Of a DNA stretch of 64,000 bases, positions 1 through 10,346 are shown piece by piece. The number at the start of each line of letters is the position of its first letter. The first letter of the stretch is position 1. The notes under the pieces were generated by a model. That model did not search any database. It was not told where the DNA came from and saw nothing but the letters and a program-made list of their open reading frames with translations. Position numbers and translations under genes: made by a program. The stretch covers positions 151,920,426-151,984,425 of the forward strand of contig NC_090323.1 in the NCBI RefSeq assembly GCF_040869045.1, written 5' to 3'. The DNA comes from Eurosta solidaginis. Taxonomy: Eukaryota > Arthropoda > Insecta > Diptera > Tephritidae.

Positions 1-424
1 GGGTCAATTCCCTAACTGTGAAAAACTGAAAAGTGTAAACTCATTGAAAACTCATTTGCATACACAATCTACACTTAATATTTTCATGCTGAGCTGATAG
101 CCATAGCAGCTAGTTCTCTCCGTTGTTAGTCTTAAAATTTATTTTAAGCCTAAATATATAATTTCATTTCATTTATTAAAAGAATTAAATATTACAATAA
201 GATCATGTATGATCTTTTATAGTACAACAGACATTAAATAAAGAAGGACGTGTGGCACTCGGGGACTGCCGTGGTAAAGCTATTGCATATTATCAACTTA
301 TGCAATTATAATATTTAGGCAACATTTTGTTTTCTTTGATATTAATTCAAGTTAACCTTTTTAAGCGGGGTGACCGATAAGAAAACAAATTTTTTACTTT
401 TATTGAATAAATGAGAAGTTAATA
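1..424. other. No gene seen; AT-rich flank
   Basis: I find no reading frame, RNA gene or recognisable repeat here. It ends where the hexamer satellite begins. Confidence 0.5.
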
Positions 425-1708
425 CTTAACTTTCACTTTAACTTTAACTTTATTTTTAACTTTAACTTTCACTTTAACTTTAACATTCACTTTAACTTTA
501 ACTTTAACATTATTTTTAACTTTAACTTTAACATTCACTTTAACTTTAACTTTAACTTCAACTTTAACTTTAACTTTAACTGTAACTTTAAATTTAACTT
601 TAACCTTAACTTTAACTTTGACTTTGACTTGAACTTTAACTTTAACCTTAACTTTAACTTTGACTTTAACTTTAACTTTCATTTTAACTTTAACTACAAC
701 TTTATTTTTAACTTTAACTTTAACTTTCGCTTTAATTTTAACATTCACTTTAACTTTAACTTTAACTTTAGCTTTAACTTTAAATTTAACTTTAGCTTTA
801 ACTTTAATTTTAACTTTAGCTTTAACTTTATTTTTAAATTTAACTTTTGCTTTAACTTTAACATTCACTTTAACTTTAAATTTAAATTTAACTTTAACTT
901 TAATTTTAACTTTAACTTTAACTTTAAGTTTAACTTTAACTTTAACTTTAACTTTAACTTTAACTTTAACTTTAACTTTAACTTTAACTTTAACTTCAAC
1001 TTTAACTTTAACTTTAACCTTAACTTTAACTTTAACTTTGACTTTAACTTTCATTTTAACTTTAACTTTAACTTTATTTTTAACTTTCGCTTTAACTTTA
1101 ACATTCACTTTAACTTTAACTTTAACCTTAACTTTAACTTTAATTTTCACTTTAACTTTAACTTTATTTTTAACTTTAACTTTAACTTTCGCTTTAACTT
1201 TAACATTCACTTTAACTTTAACTTTAACTTTAGCTTTAACTTTAACTTTATTTTTAACTTTAACTTTAACATTCACTTTAACTTTAACTTTAACATTCAC
1301 TTTAACTCTAACTTTAACTTTAACTTTAACCTTAACTTTAACTTTAACTGTAACTTTAAATTTAACTTTAACCTTAACTTTAACTTTGACTTTAACTTTA
1401 ACTTTCATTTTAACTTTAACTTTAACTTTATTTTTAACTTTAACTTTCGCTTTAACTTTAACATTCACTTTAACTTTAACTTTAGCTTTAACTTCAATTT
1501 TAACTTTAAATTTATTTTTATCTTTAACTTTAGCATTCACTTTATCTTTAACTTTAACTTTAACATTCACTTTAACTTTAACCTTAACCTTAACGTTAAC
1601 TTTAACTTTAACTGTAACTTTAACTTTAAATTTAACTTTAACTTTAACCTTAACTTTAACTTTAACTTTAACTTTAACTTTAACCGTAACTTTAACTTTA
1701 ACTTTAAC
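425..1708. repeat. Hexamer satellite (CTTTAA)n, about 1.28 kb
   Basis: The tract is a near-continuous run of the hexamer CTTTAA (TTAAAG on the other strand) with scattered variants such as CATTCA, CTTCAA, CTTTCG and TTTTTA. The variants are not random: the combination TTTGACTTTAAC followed by TTTCATTTTAAC recurs near 660, 1037 and 1385. This suggests a loose higher-order period of about 350-380 bp. The long frames across it (alternating Lys-Val, Asn-Phe or Thr-Leu) follow from a 6 bp period and are not genes. The tract joins the next repeat at a TAACAATTG that is also present inside that repeat. Confidence 0.9.
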
Positions 1709-1799
1709 AATTGGTTTTGTTTTTATCGGCCTATTGATAAATCATTCAAGGTTCGAATCGAGCTCAAGGCCAGAACAATAATTTTTTTCTAATGATAAT
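1709..1799. repeat. Partial ~431 bp tandem unit, cut by the copia insertion
   Basis: This is the end of the same unit that is tandemly repeated at 5856-7736. It carries the shared stretch with GGTTCGAATCGAGCTC and AACAATAATTTTTTTC. It stops at ATAAT (1795-1799), and the unit resumes after the copia element at 5856, so the two pieces were one unit before insertion. Confidence 0.85.
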
Positions 1800-1971
1800 T
1801 GTTAAAAGTTATGTTGAGGTGTTTCCCAAAGATCAATAAGTAAAAACACGAGTGTACTGTTCAACGTTTAATAAGAGACTCAAAGTGTCAAAAACAATAA
1901 AAGAGTGAGATTATCTGACATACGCATTGTTACAAATTTAGGGTTGCTATTTTATGTATCATATTTCAACA
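1800..1971 (-). repeat. Copia 3' LTR
   Basis: This 172 bp direct repeat of 5684-5855 starts with TGTTAAAAG and ends with TTTCAACA. It differs from the other LTR by G/T in the stretch ACGAGTGTACTG and by T/C in AACAATAAAAG. On the element's own strand it is the downstream LTR. Confidence 0.93.
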
Positions 1972-1990
1972 CCCCTCCTCAATGCGAATG

Positions 1991-3442
1991 TTATTCTTCT
2001 AAACTTAACAATTTCATTAAATCTGTATGTTTCTTCTTCGACAAATTTTTTGTTAAAATATCAGCTATCATGTTATTAGTTGATACATATTCTAACTTTA
2101 TTTCACCTTTCTCAACAATCTCTCTAATAAAATGATATCTGATATCAATGTGCTTCGATCTAGCATGATGCACTGGATTCTTTGCCAAATGTTGAGCACT
2201 AATGTTATCCCCGTACAATATCGTTGGAGTTTGACCGTTACCACATCCAATCTCAATTATAATACGTCTTAAATGTAGTGCTTCTTTTGCTGCCGATGAC
2301 ATGGCCATGTATTCGGCCTCGGTACTGCTTAAGGCTACACAATCCTGTTTTTCTGACTTCCAGGAAATCGCCCCTCCTGCAAGGAAGAACACGTCGCCGG
2401 TGCATGATCTTCGATCAATTCTGTTGGCGCCCCAATCGGCATCTGCGTAACCCTTCAACCCTTGACCGCATGCTCTATATCGCAACTTCATATTTTTGGT
2501 TGATGCTAGGTATCTTAAAATGTGCTTTATGCCCGCCAAATGTTCGCTATGTGGATCTTTGTTTCGCTGTGCCAACTTGGCTACCGAATGGAATATATCC
2601 GGTCTTGTCGAAAGCGCCAGCCACATCAGCGCCCCAATCGTAGATTGGTATAATGTCTGATCAACCCTAGTACAACGTTCATCATCACACGCTACTTGGT
2701 AACCAGCATCTAATGGTGTCGATGCTGACCTACATACTTCCATACAATGCTGCGTCAATAAATCTTTGATATATTGGGATTGAACAATGGTGATATCACC
2801 TAGTTCACCTTCACGCTCAATCTGCATACCCAAAAACATATGAAGGGGACCCTTGTCAATGCATTCAAAAATATCACATATATTCGCCTTGACCCTAGTC
2901 ATGATTTCCTTCGATTGGCATGCTAGAAGCAGATCATCAACATAAACAAGGATTAAGCAAAGGTTACCTTCTATATCTTGTTTATACAAACAGCGTTCGC
3001 TCTCGCACTGACTGAAACCTAAACTTCTCAACGCTTCATCTAACTTGAAATTCCAAGCTCTTCCAGACTGCTTCAAACCGTATATGGCCTTGTTCAACCT
3101 TAAGACTTTTGTTGGTTGACTTTCATCACGGTAACCTTGTGGTTGTTTCATGTATACGACATCATCTAGTTCGCTGTTTAAATATGCTGTGCATACATCC
3201 ATCTGGTGTACATGTAGTTTCATCTCTGCTGCTAATGCCAATACCAACCGTATGGTCTCAAACCGACATACTGGAGAAAAAGTGTCCGAGTAATTCACTC
3301 CATATTTCTGTGAACACCCCTTTGCCTCGTTTACCATTACGCACGAGCTTAGGTCTACCACGCCCAATGTGCTCAACTTCTTCTTCAGCACTCGCATACA
3401 TATCGCTTGCATTATCATCGCTACAGATTTCTTTATTATCAT
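1991..3442 (-). pseudogene. Copia reverse transcriptase-RNase H, N-terminally truncated
   Basis: Recognisable RT sequence begins abruptly at AKGCSQKYGVNYSDTFSPV. It continues through the catalytic YVDDLLL to RNase H motifs (YADADWG, SSTEAEYMA, YGDN) and the copia-type end HIDIRYHFIREIV. The usual first part of copia RT (the KWVFK..G..RYKARLVA region) is absent. The codons shown upstream of AKGCS are gag-pol linker sequence read in the wrong frame. The frame overlaps the preceding one by about 185 bp because of the deletion. The final domain looks intact, so the deletion and frameshift are the main damage. Confidence 0.92.
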
Positions 3443-5654
3443 CGCTGCAGATTTCTTTATCAGAATCTACATCACCAGCAGTACCAGTGTCAGCTTGAAC
3501 CTGATGGTTATCAAAAAAATCGAATGTTATTTGTTCGTCGTTACACGCTTCCACGCTATGGCATTCATTAAATAATACGTCGCGTTTTTCAACCACCTGT
3601 CTAACATCAGGATCGTATAATCTATACGCTTTTGAAACCATTGAGTAACCAACCATTTTGTATTGTTTACCCTTCACTTTAAATTTGCTACGCTGCGTTT
3701 TATCTAATGCCACTGCCGTAGAGCCAAATACTCGCAAATGTTTTATTGTAGGTTTCTTACCACACCATGCTTCATATGGTGTCATATTATTTAATGCCTT
3801 AGTTGGCAATCGATTCCGCAAATACACGGCAGTTGCCACTGCCTCTGCCCATAGCGCCGCACACATACCCGAATGTGCCAATAAACACCTGGCCATTTCA
3901 ACCAACGTGCGGTTTGCCCTCTCAGCCACCCCATTTTGCTGAGGAGTGTAGGGGACTGTTAATTGCCGCACTATGCCATGCTTATCAAAATATTCATTAA
4001 ATGATTTGTTGACGTACTCACGTCCATTGTCACTACGAACTGCTTTCACTGTTCTGCCAGTTTGTCGCTCTACCATTGAGCAAAACGATACAAATTTATC
4101 AAAAACTTCATCTTTTGATTTTAAGAAGTAAACAAAAACTCGCCTTGACATGTCGTCAATAAATAGTGAAAAATACTTCGCACCACCAAGTGAAGTTGTT
4201 TCAAATGGCCCACATACATCCGTATGTATCAATTCTAACAAATTCTTTGATTTATTTTCTGCTGCACTTGGAAATGGTTGTGTGTGTATTTTGCTAAGCA
4301 TACACGTTTGACACGATGGCTTCACAGAAAAATCCACATTTTCTAAACCATTTACAATGCACTTGTTTGACATTTCTTTCAAACTCGCATAATTTATGTG
4401 GCCAAATCTATTATGCCACATTACTGCGTCACTTTGAATAGCACCAAAACAACCACTTTTCTCATTACTCAGCATAAACAAAAGCTTTGTTCTTTTTACA
4501 CGCAAAATATCGGCGCCGTTTTTCTTAATTGTTGCAAATTCGCTGCCAAAAACTACTGCGCAGCCCATCTCGACTGCACGACCAACTGATATAAAATTGC
4601 CTCTCATACCAGGCACGAACAAGACGTCTTTTAGTGTCACAACATACATGTCCGTTTGTATTTTGACATCGCCTTTACCTTCTGCACGAATGCTGTTGTC
4701 ACCGGCCAATGCGATCCACTCTGTATGATTCACAAAGTTCGAGAACAATTTTCGGTCGCAACACATATGCTCTGTCGCACCGCTATCTAAACACCACTTT
4801 CCTCTGTCGAATGTTTCGCAATATGTTGCACCCAAAACAGTGAAGGAGCTTTGTTGTTGCTGTTTAGCTGAATCGTTTTCTTTCGTAGATTTGTTTAATT
4901 TCGCCGAACAATTGCTTTTTATATGGCCCTTTTTTCCACAACGATAGCAAGTAACATTGTTGTAATTGCCTTTTTTCTTCTCTCTGTTTCCGCTAGACGT
5001 CGACTTCGCTGCAAACGCTTGCTGTCCACTAAATTCGTTAGCTGTATGTTCATGCATGCTACCACGACGCTCGCCTTCTTCTAGAAGCTTCAATTTTAGC
5101 ACGTCAACCGCTGGAAGATTGTCCCTCGTTTCCATCGCAATGACAAAATTCTCGAATTCTTTTGGCAAACTAGATAATAATATAATGGCAACCAGCTCTT
5201 GATTTAGCTCTATGCCCACTTCAGCTAGTTTGTCCATAATTGTGGTGAACACATTCAAATACGCCGCAACGTTTTCACCCTCTGACATTTTTAGGCTCAA
5301 TAACTTTTTATAAAGTGAAACTTTTCTTACCGGACCACTTGGCTGATAAACTTCTTTAAGTTTTTTCCACGCTTCTTCCGACGTTTTGCAATGCCGCAAA
5401 TAATTCAGTTGCGTTGGCTTCACGCTTAATGTGACCATGGCCAAAGCCTTCTCGTCGCGAGCAATCCACTTTGCCACTTCGTCAGCATCACCTGTGTCGT
5501 CTCTTTTGCACTCCCCTGAAGTTATTTTCCATAGCTCAGAATGCACCAACACACTGCGCATCTGAACGGACCAAGAATCATAATTCTTATCGTCCAGCTT
5601 CTCGATCTGGTACATCGAACTCATTTTACGAAAAATATACTTTTTAACTTTCAA
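3258..5654 (-). pseudogene. Copia gag-protease-integrase frame, fused out of frame at its end
   Basis: The open frame is 798 codons; gag probably starts at the second ATG (MSSMYQIEKLDDKNYDSW). Domains in order: a UBN2-type gag region; a CCHC knuckle CYRCGKKGHIKSNC near residue 235; the aspartic protease motif LDSGATEHM; the HHCC zinc region with HNRFGH and CQTC; and the integrase core with DVCGPF, VRSDNGREY and QQNGVAERANRT, so the D,D,E residues are visible. After RGRPKLVRNGKRG the frame runs into unrelated residues. A deletion there has joined the linker to the middle of reverse transcriptase in another frame. Confidence 0.92.
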
Positions 5655-5668
5655 TTGAACATGCGCTT

Positions 5669-5683
5669 ACTGGGCCCATAACC
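5669..5683 (-). other. Primer-binding site, internal half of initiator tRNA-Met
   Basis: On the minus strand the first 15 bases inside the upstream LTR read GGTTATGGGCCCAGT. This is the start of the primer site known for Drosophila copia, which uses a half-molecule of initiator tRNA-Met. It supports both the family and the orientation. Confidence 0.85.
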
Positions 5684-5855
5684 TGTTAAAAGTTATGTTG
5701 AGGTGTTTCCCAAAGATCAATAAGTAAAAACACGAGTTTACTGTTCAACGTTTAATAAGAGACTCAAAGTGTCAAAAACAACAAAAGAGTGAGATTATCT
5801 GACATACGCATTGTTACAAATTTAGGGTTGCTATTTTATGTATCATATTTCAACA
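5684..5855 (-). repeat. Copia 5' LTR
   Basis: This 172 bp repeat matches 1800-1971. It is upstream on the coding (minus) strand, so it should hold the element's promoter. At 172 bp it is shorter than the 276 bp LTR of Drosophila melanogaster copia (from memory). Confidence 0.93.
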
Positions 5856-7736
5856 ATAATTATTGTTATTTTTTAATTTTTCTAAATTTGAAAAATTGTA
5901 TTTTGTTTTTGGAATAGTAAGTAGAAATTTTTCAGACAACCTGCCATAGCTGCGCAGATAGATCCATGTCCAAGGGAGCTAAGCCTTCATCATTAGTACG
6001 CTTTAGGCATGCTGCGCTAACCATTAAGCTATACAGCGGTGGTTTGTTTGACTGGCAAATTTGCTACTTCTATTCCTTTTTACCAACTATATTTATTCAG
6101 TGTTGCGCCATCTGGTGCAAATCACTGATAATGCTCGATTTTTTTTTTTTTGTTTATTGTCAATTACTTTGTTTGCCATTCCCAAGTGCTCATGGTTTAT
6201 TAACAATTGTTTTTGTTTTTATCGGCCTATTGATAAATCATTCAAGGTTCGAATCGAGCTCAAGGCCAGAACAATAATTTTTTTCTAATGATAATTATTG
6301 TTATTTTTTAATTTTTCTAAATTTGAAAAATTGTATTTTGTTTATGGAATAGTAAGTAGAAAATTTTTTAGACAACCTGCCATAGCTGCGCAGATAGATC
6401 CATTTCGAAGGGTGCTAAGCCTTCATCATCAGTACGCTTTAGGCATGCTGCGCTAACCATTTAGCTATACAGCGGTGGTTTGTTTGACTGGCAAATTTGC
6501 TACTTCTATTCCTTTTTACCAACTATATTTATTCAGTGTTGCGCCATCTGGTGCAAATCACTAATAATGCTGAATTTTTTTTGTTTATTGTCAATTACTT
6601 TGTTTGACATTCCCAAGTGCTCATGGTTTATTAACAATTGTTTTTGTTTTTATCGGCCTAATGATAAATCATTCAACGTTCGAATCGAGCTCAAGGCCAG
6701 AACAATAATTTTTTTCTAATGATAATTATTGTTATTTTTTAATTTTTCTAAATTTGAAAAATTGTATTTTGTTTTTGGAATAGTAAGTAGACAATTTTTC
6801 AGACAACCTGCCATAGCTGCGCAGATAGATCCATTTCGAAGGGTGCTAAGCCTTCATCATAAGTACGCTTTAGGCATGCTGCGCTAACCATTTAGCTATA
6901 CAGCGGTGGTTTGTTTGACTGGCAAATTTGCTACTTCTATTCCTTTTTACCAACTATATTTATTCAGTGTTGCGCCATCTGGTGCAAATCACTGATAATG
7001 CTGGATTTTTTTTTGTTTATTGTCAATTACTTTGTTTGACATTCCCAAGTGCTCATGGTTTATTAACAATTGTTTTTGTTTTTATCGGCCTATTGATAAA
7101 TCATTCAAGGTTCGAATCGAGCTCAAGGCCAGAACAATAATTTTTTTCTAATGATAATTATTGTTATTTTTTAATTTTTCTAAATTTGAAAAATTGTATT
7201 TTGTTTTGGGAATAGTAAGTAGAAATTTTTCAGACAACCTGCCATAGCTGCGCAGATAGATCCATATCGAAGGGAGCTAAGCCTTCATCATCAGTACGCT
7301 TTAGGCATGCTGCGCTAACCATTTAGCTATACAGCGGTGGTTTGTTTGACTGGCAAATTTGCTACTTCTATTCCTTTTTACCAACTATATTTATTCAGTG
7401 TTGCGCCATCTGGTGCAAATCACTGATAATGCTCGATTTTTTTTTTTTTTGTTTATTGTCAATTACTTTGTTTGACATTCCCAAGTGCTCATGGTTTATT
7501 AACAATTGTTTTTGTTTTTATCGGCCTATTGATAAATCATTCAAGGTTCGAATCGAGCTCAAGGCCAGAACAATAATTTTTTTCTAATGATAATTATTGT
7601 TATTTTTTAATTTTTCTAAATTTGAAAAATTGTATTTTGTTTATGGAATAGTAAGTAGAAAATTTTTCAGACAACCTGCCATAGCTGCGCAGATAGATCC
7701 ATTTCGAAGGGTGCTAAGCCTTCATCATCAGTACGC
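5856..7736. repeat. Tandem array of ~431-437 bp units with a tRNA-like core
   Basis: The landmark GACAACCTGCCATAGC recurs at 5935, 6371, 6802, 7233 and 7670, giving spacings of 436, 431, 431 and 437 bp. That makes four full units plus partial ones, with the length changes falling in poly-T runs. Each unit carries, on the minus strand, a tRNA-like head (CTGTATAGCTAAATGGTTAG, resembling an A box) about 50 bp before a weak B-box-like CCTTCGAAATGG. On the plus strand it carries a good B box, GGTTCGAATC. The last unit breaks off inside the tRNA-like segment at about 7736. No protein gene is present; the short frames repeat once per unit. Confidence 0.9.
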
Positions 7737-8832
7737 TCAATTTGGTTCAAAATACTGACTACCATTAATGAAAGAAACGTGGTCCTCCAAGCTAGAGACG
7801 CCACCATAGATGTTGAGGTCCGACATCTAGATGCCTTATTAGCTGGTTTGAAGTTGATCAGGAACCAATGGGAAACAATTTTAAACGAATGCAAAACAGT
7901 TGCTATCCAATTGAACATCTCGCCAAAGTTTCCGGGCATTCGAAAAAGAAAACCCAAAAGACGTTCTGATGATTACGGATGATTCAGAGTGTGATTTTAA
8001 AACCAATACATTCCTGGTGATCGTTGATTCGGTAATCACTGGCATGACTGAACGATTTGCAGCTATGAGAAATTTGAGCGAGACGTTTTCCTTTTTGTGG
8101 CAATTTTAAGACATGGATGAAATTACGGTTCGGGCGAGCGCAGCAAAATTTGACGAAAAATACAAGTCGGACGTTCCTCAAAGCTTAAATTGCGAAATAA
8201 TTCACTTGAAACACATTTATGAAGCAAATTTTGGTAAAAGTCTGTCACAATTGGAATTGCTAAATGTCATCTACATATGTTCAAAATCTGTATACAATTT
8301 TCTCCAACATTTCTGTTGCTTGACGTATCTTTTTCACTACATCTCTCAGCGTCCTTTCAAGAATCAAAAACTTTCACAGATCGTGTTCATCTCAAGAGCG
8401 AGTTTCAGGACTTGCCACGCTTTGTGTGGAATCCGTTTTGGCAAGACAGTTAAACTTTGATATCATTATAAAAATTTTGCAGCGAAAAAAGCAAGTAAAG
8501 CCACTCTTCGATATCCGAACTTTCTATATTGAATAACTAAATTTATAATCATCATTAAATTTATCAGAAATGTATTAAAATGTTACCAAACAACTAGAAA
8601 AGATTATTTGAAACAATATGTGGCTGTTAAAAAAGAATTTTATTTCTACGTCAGCTCTTAGTCCAAAAATCATTTAGTTGATGAGGTAAAATTTTTTTTG
8701 ATGTATTCCATCAATAATGGTTCATGAATGAGAATGTCATTAATTCAAGTTAATCAAATGTATTAGTGGATTTTTTATAGGGGGCCCGTAAATTGTTTAG
8801 TACCGGACCCGGATTTTCTCTCTACGGCCCTG
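7737..8832 (+). pseudogene. hAT-like (ZMYM1-type) transposase remnant with its right end
   Basis: Two broken frames (about 7779-7982 and 8113-8280) together resemble the C-terminal part of ZMYM-type hAT transposases. Visible pieces are VRHLDALLAGLKLIRNQWE, a basic RKRKPKRR run, and a segment with VDSVITGMTERFAAMRNLSE. Stops and frame changes separate them. The right end TACGGCCCTG at 8823-8832 reads CAGGGCCGTA on the other strand, a typical hAT terminus. No matching left end is seen; the left side is cut at the tandem array. The call rests on remembered family appearance and is moderate. Confidence 0.5.
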
Positions 8833-9205
8833 TCAGGGTTAACGGAACAATTTGGATTATCGTTAACATACACACGAAGGTTTTTTAATTTACGCCAGAG
8901 GACATTATTTGGCAGGTCGGAATTTAACATTTTACCAAAATACTTGCGTTTTTCACGTTTGATAACGGCTGTAGTTTAATTTCGAACATTCTTATAGGTA
9001 CGCCAGTTTAAATCTATCCGATTATTTTTCCACACTGCATAGGCCTTGTTGCGTTTCTTAATCATAGTACGAACAGTTGTGTTGAAACATGGGCACGAGG
9101 ACAATTTTCTTTGAAAACCACGCATTGGTACATGGGCATAGTAAAGAGTGAGTACCGTTTCATTAAAAAATTTGAGTTTATCGTTCACATCAGCCCTACA
9201 AGGAT
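8833..9205 (-). pseudogene. LINE ORF2 linker fragment (jockey-like)
   Basis: On the minus strand the frame encodes a stretch typical of the region between endonuclease and reverse transcriptase: a HVPMRGF..PCFNTTVRTMIKKRNKAY..WK pattern, then EKRKYFGKMLN and DNPNCSVNPD. It is cut on both sides, by the hAT end at 8832 and by an inverted-repeat element at about 9206. The upstream endonuclease part probably lies at 10347-11700. Confidence 0.6.
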
Positions 9206-9889
9206 ACTGACTATCATATGACTATCATCTGATTGTCAGCAATGTCAACCTAACGATCAGCGCCTCATACAAACTTTCTATTACAAACTTAAGGGGACTT
9301 GCGCAAATGTGATGTAAACAACTGTGTACGTGTGAGTTTTCGTCTCCTTCTTATACACCAACATGGCCTACTGATTAAGTATATAGCCGTACTGCTCACT
9401 CTCATTCATTTTCCTGGATCAGTGCTGACACTCTAACTATCAAAAAGTGTCATAAATGATAATTTACTGTAGATATCAGGTTTGACTGTTATACTATCAT
9501 AAATGACCATTGTTATATTCCGCCAAAAATGAAACAATGCTTTTTGCTTTTTATTTACTTTATTTCATTACGTTTTTAATTTTGTACGTGATAAAAGCAT
9601 ACGTGTTTCTTATTTGTTTAAAATAAATAGTTTTATAAGAATTCGAGTTCAGAATGTTTAATTTAAATTCAGAAAATAACAAAACAACAGAAGAGTGCTT
9701 TCCTCATTTTTTAATATTATTTTCGATTTTTTTTTTCTTTTGGCATGGAGCTTTGAAATGCTCTCTTTTTCATTTTTTAAACTTATTTTTTATATGGTTT
9801 TCGTCGGTTGAAAATGGCGGAATTAAAAAAATAACAAAACAACCGTGATAATCATTTGATTGTCATATGACAGTCAGTAGTGACAGCAT
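9206..9889. mobile_element. Possible small DNA element with ~33 bp imperfect terminal inverted repeats
   Basis: The left end TACTGACTATCATATGAC and the inverse of the right end, TACTGACTGTCATATGAC, match over about 33 bp with several mismatches. The interior has no transposase. No clear target duplication is visible, so the borders are tentative. It interrupts LINE-like sequence. Confidence 0.4.
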
Positions 9890-10146
9890 GATTAAATCGG
9901 ATAAACTGTTCTCGCATACATAAAATTCCGTTGAGAATTATGTATCTGTCTCACATGCATAATGGTATCTGCTGTATGTTCTTTTGTTCTGTACCAGGTG
10001 TCCGAAGCTTTCCCAGTTTGAGTCCTTTTTCATGATTATAGGCTGTCGTTGGGTACATGCGGACATGCGTGAGCGAACAAGGGAACATACATAAATTTGA
10101 GTATCAATGTTTACGTCATCGCAGGATCAGCATTGTCAATTACAAG

Positions 10147-10338
10147 CAAGGCGAATCTATACCAGGTGGTGGCAAAGCGAATTCAACCAATTCGCCGTAC
10201 AGAAGAATGTCAAGTCAAAGGAAAATTTTCATAGATTTTGATTAACTGACATATTGTTGTACAAGGCTTTGTATGGAAAATTATCAAGAAGAAGCAATCA
10301 GCTGTTGGGATAACACCACCTCTACTGAATTCGCCTTG
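10147..10338. mobile_element. 192 bp MITE, 8 bp target duplication (hAT-like)
   Basis: The ends are CAAGGCGAATC and GAATTCGCCTTG. The element is flanked by ATTACAAG at 10139-10146 and 10339-10346. The 8 bp duplication and short inverted ends fit a non-autonomous hAT element. Two more copies of exactly 192 bp lie at 22254-22645. Confidence 0.85.
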
Positions 10339-10346
10339 ATTACAAG

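Larger units (their letters stand above)
1800..5855 (-). mobile_element. Copia-type (Ty1/copia) LTR retrotransposon, internally deleted
   Basis: The element is complete in outline: two 172 bp LTRs with TG..CA ends, a 5 bp target duplication ATAAT (1795-1799 and 5856-5860), a primer-binding site next to the upstream LTR, and a purine tract (GAGGAGGGG on the minus strand, 1972-1980) next to the downstream LTR. It is read on the minus strand. The two LTRs differ at two of 172 positions, which implies a recent insertion. The coding part has lost the join between integrase and reverse transcriptase, so this copy cannot make a complete polyprotein. It sits inside a tandem-array unit whose sequence is restored when the element and one ATAAT are removed. 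Confidence 0.95.

Noticed and set aside
425..1708. Telomeric repeat
   Set aside because: Insect telomere repeat is TTAGG and flies use retroelements; CTTTAA variants fit neither.
419..1792. Long open frames of alternating Lys-Val, Asn-Phe and Thr-Leu on both strands
   Set aside because: They are the automatic result of a 6 bp repeat without stops; three incompatible frames cover the same DNA.
5856..7736. Functional tRNA genes in each 431 bp unit
   Set aside because: The A-box-like part is good, but the B box on the same strand is poor and no cloverleaf closes by eye.
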